A stretch of DNA of 64,000 nucleotides from Carbonatibacter sp965199245 (GTDB lineage: Bacteria; Pseudomonadota; Alphaproteobacteria; Kiloniellales; Kiloniellaceae): positions 620,001 to 684,000 of the forward strand of contig CBDAQP010000003.1 in the NCBI GenBank assembly GCA_965199245.1, given 5' to 3'. Position numbers and translations under genes: made by a program. The notes below the pieces were generated by a model. That model saw nothing but the letters and a program-made list of their open reading frames with translations, ran no database searches and was not told the origin of the DNA. How positions within the stretch are numbered: position 1 is the stretch's first letter; every line of letters starts with the position of its first letter. Of the stretch, positions 40,749-48,426 are shown piece by piece.

Positions 40749-41633
40749 ATGTCCGATCATTCCCCCACCACCGAAGACCCTTTTACTGACGAGCACCCTT
40801 TCACTGACGAATACAGGGCCGCCCTGCTCCACGCTCTCCACTGGCAATGGGATATGGGTAGTGATGAGGCTGTTTGCCATAATGCAACCAACCACTTTCA
40901 ACAGGCCAGGCAACAAAGACAACAGACACAAACACAACAGGCACAGGACCCAGAACAAAGACAGCCCCCCCGCACACGGGGCATCACACCACCACTCCGG
41001 CCCTTGCCTGAAAAAGCCATCCCGTCACAGGCCGCACTGGTTCAACGGGCGCAGGAGTTGGCGCAAAAGGCAACAAGCCTAAGCGAATTGAAAGACCATT
41101 TGTTGCGTTTTGACGGCTGTTCCCTCCACAAAACAGCCGCCCACACCCTGTTCGGCACAGGCCCCGAAAAACCGGCGGTGATGATCCTGACGGGTGTCCC
41201 GCGCACAGAGGAAGATAAATCAGGCCAGGCCGTTGCAGGGTCGGCGGCGACGCTCCTGAATGCGATGCTCCGGGCCATCGATCAAACGCCTGAAAAACTT
41301 TATATCACGCCCACTCTGTTCTGGCGTCCCCCGGGCGATAAAAAACCGAACAACCGCGACATCGCAGTCTGCCTTCCCTTTATCGTGCGACAGATTGAGC
41401 TGGTTGACCCGCAATTTTTGTTCCTCATGGGCGATGTCACAGTGCGCGCGCTTCTGGATCCGACGCTCACCCTCCTGACATCGCGGGGCCGATGGCATGA
41501 TCTCGGGATTGGGGCGAAAACCATTCCTGCGTTGGCCTCTCTTTCACTCGATCACCTGCTCAACGCCCCCCGCCAGAAAGCCCTGGCATGGGATGACCTG
41601 AAAAAACTGCGCGACAAAATTCGCGACACATAA
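40749..41633 (+). CDS. Uracil-DNA glycosylase family 4-like protein with altered active-site motifs
   Basis: About 294 residues. An N-terminal Gln-rich, poorly conserved stretch (1-100) is followed by a family-4 UDG fold: FDGCSLHKTA (121-130), YITPTLFWRPPGDKKP, and CLPFIVRQIELVDPQ. The usual motif GEAPG-x-x-ED reads TGVPRTEED (148-156), and the HP-containing second motif reads LASLSLDHLL (262-271). Both catalytic motifs are therefore changed, so activity is doubtful. C124 and C208 remain of the expected Fe-S ligands. The frame is open to a GTG at 40668; I prefer the ATG at 40749 (AGG before it). Transcribed toward the thiamine genes. Confidence 0.75.
   Translation: MSDHSPTTEDPFTDEHPFTDEYRAALLHALHWQWDMGSDEAVCHNATNHFQQARQQRQQTQTQQAQDPEQRQPPRTRGITPPLRPLPEKAIPSQAALVQRAQELAQKATSLSELKDHLLRFDGCSLHKTAAHTLFGTGPEKPAVMILTGVPRTEEDKSGQAVAGSAATLLNAMLRAIDQTPEKLYITPTLFWRPPGDKKPNNRDIAVCLPFIVRQIELVDPQFLFLMGDVTVRALLDPTLTLLTSRGRWHDLGIGAKTIPALASLSLDHLLNAPRQKALAWDDLKKLRDKIRDT
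40778..40813 (+). repeat. 18-bp tandem duplication near the start of the UDG-like gene
   Basis: cccttttactgacgagca (40778-40795) is followed by ccctttcactgacgaata (40796-40813). In frame, PFTDE is doubled. Confidence 0.8.
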
Positions 41634-41643
41634 CCCTGAACGG

Positions 41644-41694
41644 ACAGGCCCGATTTTTTTACAGGCCAGAATTTTTTACAGGTCAGAATTTTTC
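41644..41694. repeat. 17-bp tandem repeat, three copies, after the UDG-like gene
   Basis: acaggcccgattttttt, acaggccagaatttttt and acaggtcagaatttttc are contiguous, starting 11 bp after the stop codon. They are intergenic with a period of 17. The T-runs might aid termination, but no stem precedes them. Confidence 0.88.
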
Positions 41695-41737
41695 CTTGCA
41701 AAAAGGAAAAATACTCCGGATAACGGGATCGAAGTTA

Positions 41738-41833
41738 TTTCCGTTGGGGTGCCCCCCGCTCAAAGGGGGCTGAGAGGCCAGAAAGGTCAACCCACCGAAC
41801 CTGATCCGGATGATACTGGCGGAGGGAACGGAA
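41738..41833 (+). promoter_or_regulatory. TPP riboswitch (thi box)
   Basis: The conserved elements are in order: GGGGTGCC, GGCTGAGAGG, ACCGAACCTGATCCGG, and ATACTGGCGGAGGGAA, closed by an outer stem (TTCCGT with ACGGAA). It binds thiamine pyrophosphate and represses the thiD-thiX genes that follow. Downstream, GCGAC-GACAG (41842-41851) can pair with CTGTC-AGA-GTCGC (41862-41874) and may be part of the expression switch; no clear U-tract follows, so control of translation is as likely as termination. Confidence 0.93.
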
Positions 41834-41907
41834 AAAGGTTTGCGACGACAGTCATCTGCGCCTGTCAGAGTCGCGCAGACTTTAACCTCCCCCCAACGCC
41901 CATCATT

Positions 41908-41945
41908 CCGGTTTATTGGTTGTTGCCCGGTTTATTGATTGTTGC
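41908..41945. repeat. 19-bp tandem duplication between riboswitch and thiD
   Basis: ccggtttattggttgttgc (41908-41926) is repeated at 41927-41945 with one mismatch. It lies in the thiD leader just before its ribosome site, so it lengthens the riboswitch expression region. Confidence 0.88.
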
Positions 41946-41965
41946 ATGGTATTGAGGGGGCTGTC

Positions 41966-42847
41966 GTGTCTGTTGGTGAAAATGCACGCGCTGTCGTCAG
42001 TGCTCTGACCATTGCCGGATCTGATTCTGGCGGCGGGGCCGGGATTCAGGCTGACCTGAAAAGTTTTTGTGCGCGGGGGGTTTTTGGAACCTCTGCCATT
42101 ACAGCAATTACAGCCCAGAACACCCGGGGTGTCACGGCCATTCAACCCGTTGACTGCGCGGTTGTGGCGGCACAGATCACGGCTGTTCTGGACGATATTC
42201 CCCCCTCTGCGCTCAAGATCGGAATGCTGGGCAGGGCAGAGACAATCACAACCGTTGCAACAGCACTCGGGGATTATAACGGAGTCATTGTTCTTGACCC
42301 TGTGATGATTGCAAAGTCAGGCGATCGGCTTTTGCCCGGGGATGCCATTGATGTTTTACGCGAAAGACTTCTGCCCCGCGCGACAGTGTTGACGCCAAAC
42401 CTGCCCGAAGCCGCCCGCCTGCTCGACAAAACAGATGCCAACAGTCTGGAGGACATGATCGCACAGGGGGAATATTTGCTCGAAACAGGCCCTTCTGCCG
42501 TTCTGATGAAGGGAGGGCACGCCACAGGGTCGCTCTGCCGCGATGTTCTCGTGACACCGGATGCCGCGCCTCTCGTCCTTGACCAGCCCCGGATTGCAAC
42601 AAAAAATACCCACGGGACAGGCTGTAGCCTTTCGGCCTGTCTCACCGCAGAACTCGCCAAGGGGCACGACCTGCCCACCGCTGTCAAAATAACCCGGGCG
42701 TGGCTCCACCGCGCGATTTTCCACGCCGACAGCCTGAACATCGGTCACGGAAACGGGCCTGTGCATCATTTTCACGGCCTCTGGCCCGAAAGAGGGACGG
42801 GGATAAAAAGAGGGACGGGGATAAAAAGAGGGATGGGGACAACATGA
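41966..42847 (+). CDS. thiD: Hydroxymethylpyrimidine (phosphate) kinase
   Basis: About 293 residues. It phosphorylates HMP and HMP-P to HMP-PP for thiamine synthesis. The ribokinase-like signatures are present: GSDSGGGAGIQADLK (18-32) and the anion hole and base in NTHGTGCSLS with Cys220. The frame is open to 41939; the GTG at 41966 follows GAGGGGGC and gives the normal start. The last 18 residues (RGTGIK blocks) are encoded by an 18-bp tandem repeat. First gene under the TPP riboswitch; overlaps thiO by ATGA. Confidence 0.93.
   Translation: MSVGENARAVVSALTIAGSDSGGGAGIQADLKSFCARGVFGTSAITAITAQNTRGVTAIQPVDCAVVAAQITAVLDDIPPSALKIGMLGRAETITTVATALGDYNGVIVLDPVMIAKSGDRLLPGDAIDVLRERLLPRATVLTPNLPEAARLLDKTDANSLEDMIAQGEYLLETGPSAVLMKGGHATGSLCRDVLVTPDAAPLVLDQPRIATKNTHGTGCSLSACLTAELAKGHDLPTAVKITRAWLHRAIFHADSLNIGHGNGPVHHFHGLWPERGTGIKRGTGIKRGMGTT
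42791..42844 (+). repeat. 18-bp tandem repeat, three copies, at the thiD 3' end
   Basis: agagggacggggataaaa occurs exactly at 42791-42808 and 42809-42826, then in diverged form at 42827-42844. In frame it gives three RG-(T/M)-G blocks and runs up to the thiO start. Confidence 0.93.
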
Positions 42848-43842
42848 ACACGGGCACTTTCTCCATCTACGGTGCAGGTGTTGCGGGGTTGTGTCTGGCA
42901 AGCGAGTTGACCGCACGCGGTGCAGAGGTCTCGCTTTATGATCCCAATCCGCACCCCGGGCAGGGAAGCTGTTCGTGGTGGGCTGGTGGAATGCTCGCCC
43001 CCGATTGCGAAGGAGAAACCGCCGAAGACTGTATTGTCACCGCCGGACGCAGGGCAGCGGGCTGGTGGCAGAAAAGAGCCGGGGGTGTCCGGCGCAAGGG
43101 GACATTGGTTCTGGCCCTGAAGCGCGACCAGAGCGACCTGACCCACTTTGCCCGCCGCACGACAGGCCATCGCTCCCTCTGTGAGGCCGGGATTGCCGCC
43201 CTCGAACCCGATTTGGCGGGGCGTTTTTCCCGGGGATTGTTTTTTGAACAGGACAGCCACCTTGACCCGCGCAAAGCCTTGTTGTGCCTGCACAACACCT
43301 TGAAAAGTCACGGCGTAGAGGTTCACGCGCCCCCCCCGAAAAAGACAGGGCGAGTCATTGACTGTCGCGGCCTCGCGGCCCGTGACCAACTCCCCGGCCT
43401 GCGCGGTGTAAAGGGCGAAATGCTGGTCATTCGTTGCCCCGACATCACGCTTCACCGTCCCATTCGCCTGCTCCATCCGCGCACGCCGCTTTATATTGTC
43501 CCACGCGATGAGCAGGGCCTCTATATGCTGGGCGCAACCATGATCGAAAGCGATGACCGCCAACGCATCACCGCACGCTCACTGCTGGAAATGCTGTCTG
43601 CGGCCTACGCGCTCCACCCCGCCTTTGGCGAATCCGCTGTTGTGGAGATTGGCGTCGATGCCCGCCCTGCCTTTGCCGACAATCGCCCCCGCCTGATCGC
43701 ACAGGGAGAACAACTTTACCTCAATGGCCTCTACCGCCACGGTTATCTGATGGCCCCGATTTTGGCAGAACTGGCCAGCAACTGGCTCTTGCGCCGTCAA
43801 GAACCCGAAAACAGCCCCTTTTTTCAAAGAACACCAGCATAA
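42844..43842 (+). CDS. thiO: FAD-dependent glycine oxidase
   Basis: About 332 residues. It oxidises glycine to iminoglycine, a precursor of the thiazole ring. The FAD-binding motif IYGAGVAGLCLASEL is near the N-terminus, and GLYRHGYLMAPILAE near the C-terminus is typical of ThiO. The frame is open to 42700, but the ATG at 42844 overlaps the thiD stop (ATGA) and gives the normal length. It lies with thiS and thiG, whose products use its product. Confidence 0.9.
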   Translation: MNTGTFSIYGAGVAGLCLASELTARGAEVSLYDPNPHPGQGSCSWWAGGMLAPDCEGETAEDCIVTAGRRAAGWWQKRAGGVRRKGTLVLALKRDQSDLTHFARRTTGHRSLCEAGIAALEPDLAGRFSRGLFFEQDSHLDPRKALLCLHNTLKSHGVEVHAPPPKKTGRVIDCRGLAARDQLPGLRGVKGEMLVIRCPDITLHRPIRLLHPRTPLYIVPRDEQGLYMLGATMIESDDRQRITARSLLEMLSAAYALHPAFGESAVVEIGVDARPAFADNRPRLIAQGEQLYLNGLYRHGYLMAPILAELASNWLLRRQEPENSPFFQRTPA

Positions 43843-43852
43843 GGACACCGGC

Positions 43853-44050
43853 ATGATGATTCACCACAACGGTTGTGAAACAACCGTGATCCATTCACAG
43901 CTTGACGACATTCTGGACGAACTGGGCTATTGCGCGGGCCGCGTTGCCACGGCTGTCAATGAATGCTTTGTCCCCCACTCCGAACGCCCGACCAAACGAC
44001 TTCATCCCGGTGATCGGCTCGAAGTGCTCGCCCCCATGAGCGGAGGATGA
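43853..44050 (+). CDS. thiS: Sulfur carrier protein ThiS
   Basis: This 65-residue ubiquitin-like protein ends in Gly-Gly, which is activated as a thiocarboxylate and donates sulfur to the thiazole. VATAVNECFVP and DRLEVLAPMSGG match the family. AAGG stands before the ATG. The final codons GGA-GGA also form the Shine-Dalgarno site of thiG. No thiF is seen in the window, so activation needs a gene elsewhere. Confidence 0.92.
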   Translation: MMIHHNGCETTVIHSQLDDILDELGYCAGRVATAVNECFVPHSERPTKRLHPGDRLEVLAPMSGG

Positions 44051-44055
44051 CCCCG

Positions 44056-44838
44056 ATGCACAGCCCGAAAAAATTCTATGGTCAAAGGCTTAATAGCCCC
44101 CTGATGTTGGGAACCGCACTCTATCCCTCGCCAGCAGTCCTCGCAGAAGCCTTCACCCGTTCACGGGCCTCCGTCGCCACGCTGTCCCTGCGGCGTGAAA
44201 ACAGCACCACAGGCACAGGGACGGATTTTTATAAACTCATCCGCTCGCTCAATGTGAGACTCCTGCCCAACACCGCCGGATGCTATAGCGTCAAGGAAGC
44301 CGTCACCACGGCCCATATGGCCCGCGAATTGTTCGGCACAGATTGGATCAAACTCGAGGTCATCGGACAAGGCGACCGCCTGCACCCTGATCTTTTTGGC
44401 CTTGTCGAAGCAGCAAAAATCCTTTGTGAAGACGGCTTCGCGGTTTTTCCCTATTGCACCGAAGACCTCGGTATCGCCGAAAGACTCTGTGCCGTTGGTT
44501 GTCAGGTCTTGATGCCGTGGGCGGCCCCTATCGGGTCTGGTTTGGGACTGTGCAACCGCCAGGGCCTGCGCGCTTTGCGGGCGGAATTTGCAGAGATTCC
44601 ACTGGTGGTTGATGCCGGTCTGGGGCTTCCATCGCAAGCCGCCGCCGCGATGGAGTTGGGCTATGACGCAGTTTTGCTCAACAGTGCCGTCGCCCGCGCC
44701 GGTGATCCCGCCCACATGGCAGAAGCCTTTGCCCACGCGGTGCAGGCGGGGCAACAGGCCGCCACCGCCGGCCCCATGGAGTCACGCGATCTGGCCCAGC
44801 CGTCAACCCCGGTTCCAGGAAAGGCATTTTTATCATGA
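44056..44838 (+). CDS. thiG: Thiazole synthase
   Basis: About 260 residues, TIM barrel. It forms the thiazole phosphate from deoxyxylulose phosphate, iminoglycine and ThiS thiocarboxylate. The Schiff-base lysine is K99 in TDWIKLEVIG, and phosphate-binding residues are in VDAGLGLPSQAAAAMELG and LNSAVARA. I prefer the ATG at 44056 because GGAGG (the end of thiS) lies 9 nt upstream; the ATG at 44047 touches that site. Overlaps thiE by ATGA. Confidence 0.93.
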   Translation: MHSPKKFYGQRLNSPLMLGTALYPSPAVLAEAFTRSRASVATLSLRRENSTTGTGTDFYKLIRSLNVRLLPNTAGCYSVKEAVTTAHMARELFGTDWIKLEVIGQGDRLHPDLFGLVEAAKILCEDGFAVFPYCTEDLGIAERLCAVGCQVLMPWAAPIGSGLGLCNRQGLRALRAEFAEIPLVVDAGLGLPSQAAAAMELGYDAVLLNSAVARAGDPAHMAEAFAHAVQAGQQAATAGPMESRDLAQPSTPVPGKAFLS

Positions 44839-45545
44839 CAACCGCACACGACAGGACAGGGCATGACAGGACAGGGCACGACAGGACAGGGCACGACAGG
44901 ACAGGGGTGCATCATTGCACAAAAGCGGATCAGCCCGCCTGGCTGGATTGCTTCTATCCGATTTTCGACAGCGCGGACTGGCTCGAACGTCTGGTTCCGC
45001 TTGGACTTAAAATGATCCAGTTGCGCATTAAAAACGCGCCCATTTCTACCCTGCGTCAGGAAATTCGCCGTGCACGGACTCTCTGTCGGGCCGCCGGGGC
45101 AACGCTGGTTATCAATGACTATTGGAAACTGGCGATTGAAGAAAATTGTGATTTCGTTCACCTGGGCCAGGACGACCTCGACGGGGCTGATCTGGCGGCT
45201 CTGCGCACCGCTGGCCTGCGGCTGGGGATCAGCACACACGATGACAAAGAACTGGCCCGCGCACTGGCCTGCACACCCGATTATCTGGCCCTCGGCCCCA
45301 TTTATCCCACCCGCCTCAAGGTCATGCCCTGGGCACCACAGGGCCTTGAACGTCTCGGCTTATGGAAAAAGCGCATCGGTGACATTCCCCTCGTCGGGAT
45401 TGGAGGCCTCAGCCTCGAACGCGCGCCCGGGGCCTTGTCCGCCGGGGCCGATATTCTATCTGTTGTGACTGATATTACCCTGAACCCTCACCCCGAAAAA
45501 CGGGTGCGCCAATGGCTCGCCCTCACTCAAAGGAAACTGTCATGA
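44835..45545 (+). CDS. thiE: Thiamine-phosphate synthase with a His-Asp-Arg-Thr-Gly repeat head
   Basis: About 236 residues. It couples HMP-PP and thiazole phosphate to thiamine phosphate. The core begins near residue 38 (FYPIFDSADWLERL); QLRIKN, VINDYWKLA, HLGQDDL, LGPIYPTRLK and VGIGGLS mark the family's barrel. Before it stand four copies of HDRTG, encoded by a 15-bp tandem repeat. The ATG overlaps the thiG stop, so the repeat is translated if this start is used. No ATG follows until residue 60, inside the core. Confidence 0.9.
   Translation: MTTAHDRTGHDRTGHDRTGHDRTGVHHCTKADQPAWLDCFYPIFDSADWLERLVPLGLKMIQLRIKNAPISTLRQEIRRARTLCRAAGATLVINDYWKLAIEENCDFVHLGQDDLDGADLAALRTAGLRLGISTHDDKELARALACTPDYLALGPIYPTRLKVMPWAPQGLERLGLWKKRIGDIPLVGIGGLSLERAPGALSAGADILSVVTDITLNPHPEKRVRQWLALTQRKLS
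44847..44906 (+). repeat. 15-bp tandem repeat, four copies, at the thiE 5' end
   Basis: cacgacaggacaggg recurs at 44847, 44862 (one mismatch), 44877 and 44892. In frame it encodes HDRTG four times. Near-perfect identity suggests recent expansion. Confidence 0.95.
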
Positions 45546-46495
45546 TATTCTCTCGCCTCCTGCTCTGCGTCCTTGCCCTCGCCGGATTTTCCTTTGGGGC
45601 AGCGGCTGAACTCAAAAAACAAACCCTGATTCTCGACTGGTTCATCAACCCCGATCATGGGCCGATTATCATCGCGCAGGAAAAAGGCTACTTTGCCGAC
45701 GAGGGCCTAGAGATTGAGATCATCCCCCCGGCGGATCCCGCAGATCCGCCCAAGCTGGTCGCGGCGGGCAAAGCCGACCTCGCGGTGTCCTATCAACCCG
45801 ATTTACACCTGCAGGTTCAAGAGGGCCTGCCCCTGCGCTGGGTGGGGACGCTGGTGGCGACACCGCTCAATTGCCTCCTGACTCTCGAGGATGGCCCCAT
45901 TCGCTCTGTTGCGGATCTCAAGGGGGGCAAGATCGGATTTTCCGTTTCCGGCGTTGAAACTGCTGTCCTCCACGCCATTCTGTCAAAAAACGGTCTGTCA
46001 CTTGATGATATTGAATTGGTTAATGTAAGCTGGTCGCTGTCACCGTCGCTCATGTCAGGGCAGGTGGATGCCGTGATCGGGGCCTTTCGCAATTTTGAAT
46101 TAAACCAGATGGACATCAACGGCGTTGCAGGTCGCTGTTTCTACATCGAAGAAGAGGGCATTCCCTCCTATGACGAGTTGATCTATATCGCAAACCCGCA
46201 GACGGTTGACCGTGCCGCCGTGGCCGGATTTCTCCGCGCGATTGAAAAGGCTACCCGCTTTATCGTCAATTATCCACAGGACAGCTGGGATATTTTTTCT
46301 GCGACAGCCTCTGAATTAAATGATGAACTCAACAAACGGGCCTGGCGCGATACCCTCCCCCGCTTTGCCCTGCGCCCCGCCGCCTTTGACAGGGCGCGTT
46401 ATGAGGCCTTTGAACAGTTTTTGAACAGGTCGGGCCTGACAAAAAAAATCACGCCTCCTGAAAAGCTGGCTCTTGATATTTTTTCGGGGCAATAA
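45542..46495 (+). CDS. thiY: Periplasmic pyrimidine-precursor binding protein (ThiY/NMT1 family)
   Basis: About 317 residues with a signal peptide (cleavage near GAAA/ELKK). LDWFINPDHGPIIIAQEKGYF and DLAVSYQPDL are typical of ThiY/NMT1 binding proteins, which capture HMP or formylaminopyrimidine. The ATG at 45542 overlaps the thiE stop (ATGA). Cognate ABC genes thiZ and thiX follow after one extra gene, so import and synthesis are under one riboswitch. Confidence 0.9.
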   Translation: MIFSRLLLCVLALAGFSFGAAAELKKQTLILDWFINPDHGPIIIAQEKGYFADEGLEIEIIPPADPADPPKLVAAGKADLAVSYQPDLHLQVQEGLPLRWVGTLVATPLNCLLTLEDGPIRSVADLKGGKIGFSVSGVETAVLHAILSKNGLSLDDIELVNVSWSLSPSLMSGQVDAVIGAFRNFELNQMDINGVAGRCFYIEEEGIPSYDELIYIANPQTVDRAAVAGFLRAIEKATRFIVNYPQDSWDIFSATASELNDELNKRAWRDTLPRFALRPAAFDRARYEAFEQFLNRSGLTKKITPPEKLALDIFSGQ

Positions 46496-46513
46496 CCCAA
46501 AAGGACAGATCCC

Positions 46514-47692
46514 ATGAAGAAAACCGCGCTATTGTGTGCCTTTGGCCTCCTGTCTTCGTGCGGGTTGTCGCCCGAGCCCACTGCGACCTACCGGATTGAA
46601 CGCAATGGCAAAGTGGCGACCGTCACCGTTGACACCACTGCCTTTGGCCCAGTGTCTTTGTCGCCTGCGCGCACATTTCATGATGACACACAGCCCGAAC
46701 CCGTTTGCCAACAGGCAGGACAGCAGGATCAAAAGATTTCTTTTGATGTTCCGGTACAGTGTGATCGCATCATCTGGACGATTGACTTTAAACAGCTTCC
46801 CGCCGCAGGTCTTGATGCCTCGGATCAGGACAACAGCTTTGCAGACAACTGGTCTTTGCTCAGCGAATGGAACAGCCTGCCCCGTTTGAACGGCGTGGGG
46901 GCCATTGATATTTGTATGGCGGGCCGTTGCACCCCTCTCCCTCCCCCGGGGTCTGCGCCGCTATTTGTGGTGCGGGGGCTGGATCAACAGTCCTTTGATC
47001 TGGGCGGAACACCACTGACCCTGATGAGCGACCTTCCCGAACTCCTGGACGACAGTCAGGATTTAATTCCGGTCTTTCAAAAACAGATTGCCTGGCTCAA
47101 AACAACTTTTGACGTTGAGGTCACTCAACCCTGGTCACTTGTCTGGCTGGGGCGTGAACGGTCTGCGGGCAATATCGGCGGGGCCGCAGGGCATCGGATC
47201 TATCTGGTCAATGCCCCTACTGAACAGGGCAAACCCATTGCAAACGCCCATAAACTCTTGCTGAAAATTTCCGCTCATGAGTCCATTCATTTTCTTTTTT
47301 CTGCCGGGCTTCCACTGTGGGCCAATGAAAGCCTCGCCGAATATTACGCGCTCAAATCTTTGGACAAAACCCCCTATCGCTTTGGTGATCCGGTCGAAAG
47401 CTGGGCCGCCGTTGCCGAAAAATTTCCCCATGCGGCAACGGGCCTTTACACCGCCCATCGCTTTGTCACAGAACAAAAAGACTACTCCTATTACGGCCTG
47501 TTTTACACCAAAGGGGCCGCTTTTTGGGCTGCACTCGATCACGCCCTCACGCACAGGGGGCAATCACTTGACCACTTTATCACAGATTTAAAAACAAACT
47601 GGACGCGAACCCTCCCCCCCCGTTTTGTGGACAGGATCGTTCCGATCATCGGGCAGGCACAGTGGGACAGCCTCACGGAACACTATCTGTGA
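46514..47692 (+). CDS. Lipoprotein with gluzincin-type metallopeptidase motif, inside the thiamine operon
   Basis: 392 residues; family not firmly recognised. The lipobox LLSSC places a lipidated cysteine at residue 16. Residues 20-160 are beta-rich without a known motif. HESIH at 255-259 followed by LPLWANESLAEYYAL (267-280) forms HExxH plus a downstream NE-x-x-AE, as in peptidase MA-like proteins, with E272 the likely third zinc ligand. AAGGA precedes the ATG. Its stop overlaps the thiZ GTG start (GTGA), so it is an integral operon member. Its role in thiamine supply is not known. Confidence 0.75.
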   Translation: MKKTALLCAFGLLSSCGLSPEPTATYRIERNGKVATVTVDTTAFGPVSLSPARTFHDDTQPEPVCQQAGQQDQKISFDVPVQCDRIIWTIDFKQLPAAGLDASDQDNSFADNWSLLSEWNSLPRLNGVGAIDICMAGRCTPLPPPGSAPLFVVRGLDQQSFDLGGTPLTLMSDLPELLDDSQDLIPVFQKQIAWLKTTFDVEVTQPWSLVWLGRERSAGNIGGAAGHRIYLVNAPTEQGKPIANAHKLLLKISAHESIHFLFSAGLPLWANESLAEYYALKSLDKTPYRFGDPVESWAAVAEKFPHAATGLYTAHRFVTEQKDYSYYGLFYTKGAAFWAALDHALTHRGQSLDHFITDLKTNWTRTLPPRFVDRIVPIIGQAQWDSLTEHYL

Positions 47693-48426
47693 CCACAGCC
47701 TTTGACGTCACGCTACGCGGAACAGCCCGGGTGGGGACAGAACGTCTCTTCCCCCCGATAGAGCTGACTCTGTGCGCCGGACGCTGGACCTGTCTGCTCG
47801 GGCCATCAGGTGGCGGGAAAACAACGCTCCTTCGCCTCCTCGCCGGTGTAGAGACCCCGGCTATATTTGACGGTGTCATTGACTGCGCGGATCACCAGCC
47901 GTTGCGGGGACGTCTTGCCTTTATGACGCAAAATGATCTGCTCTTTCCCTGGGCATCGGTGATTGATAATGTCTGCCTGGGGGCCAGCCTGCGCCGCGAG
48001 ACTGCGGACAAAACCCGCGCCCGTGCGCTCCTCGCCCGCGTCGGGCTGGAAGGTTACGAGGGCCGCAAACCGCATCAACTGTCGGGCGGTCAGCGACAGC
48101 GTGTCTCACTGGCGCGGACGTTGATGGAAAATCGCCCCGTTGTTTTGTTGGATGAACCCTTTTGCGCCCTCGATGCCCGCACCCGAACCGAAATGCAGAC
48201 TCTCAGTGCCGAATTGTTGGACGGGCGGACTGTCTTGCTCGTCACCCACGACCCCGCAGAGGCCGCGCGTTTGGGACAGGATGTCGCGATTCTGACCCGC
48301 GCAGGATTGCAAAAAATCACGACACCAACAGCCCCCATCCCCCGCGCACCCGATAACCCCGACAGCCTCGCCTTTCAGGGGGCACTCTATCGCCTCCTGA
48401 TGCGTAATGGCGGAGAACAGCAATGA
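47689..48426 (+). CDS. thiZ: ABC transporter ATPase for the thiamine precursor
   Basis: About 245 residues. Walker A GPSGGGKT at 38-45, signature LSGGQRQRVSLA at 131-142 and Walker B VVLLDEP at 151-157 are intact, as is the switch histidine in VTHDPAEA. The frame opens at 47662, but the GTG at 47689 overlaps the upstream stop and gives the right length. It energises uptake with ThiX and ThiY. Confidence 0.9.
   Translation: MTTAFDVTLRGTARVGTERLFPPIELTLCAGRWTCLLGPSGGGKTTLLRLLAGVETPAIFDGVIDCADHQPLRGRLAFMTQNDLLFPWASVIDNVCLGASLRRETADKTRARALLARVGLEGYEGRKPHQLSGGQRQRVSLARTLMENRPVVLLDEPFCALDARTRTEMQTLSAELLDGRTVLLVTHDPAEAARLGQDVAILTRAGLQKITTPTAPIPRAPDNPDSLAFQGALYRLLMRNGGEQQ

Noticed and set aside
23224..44906. 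CRISPR array as an explanation for the short direct repeats
   Set aside because: The copies are contiguous without spacers, and units at different loci are unrelated.
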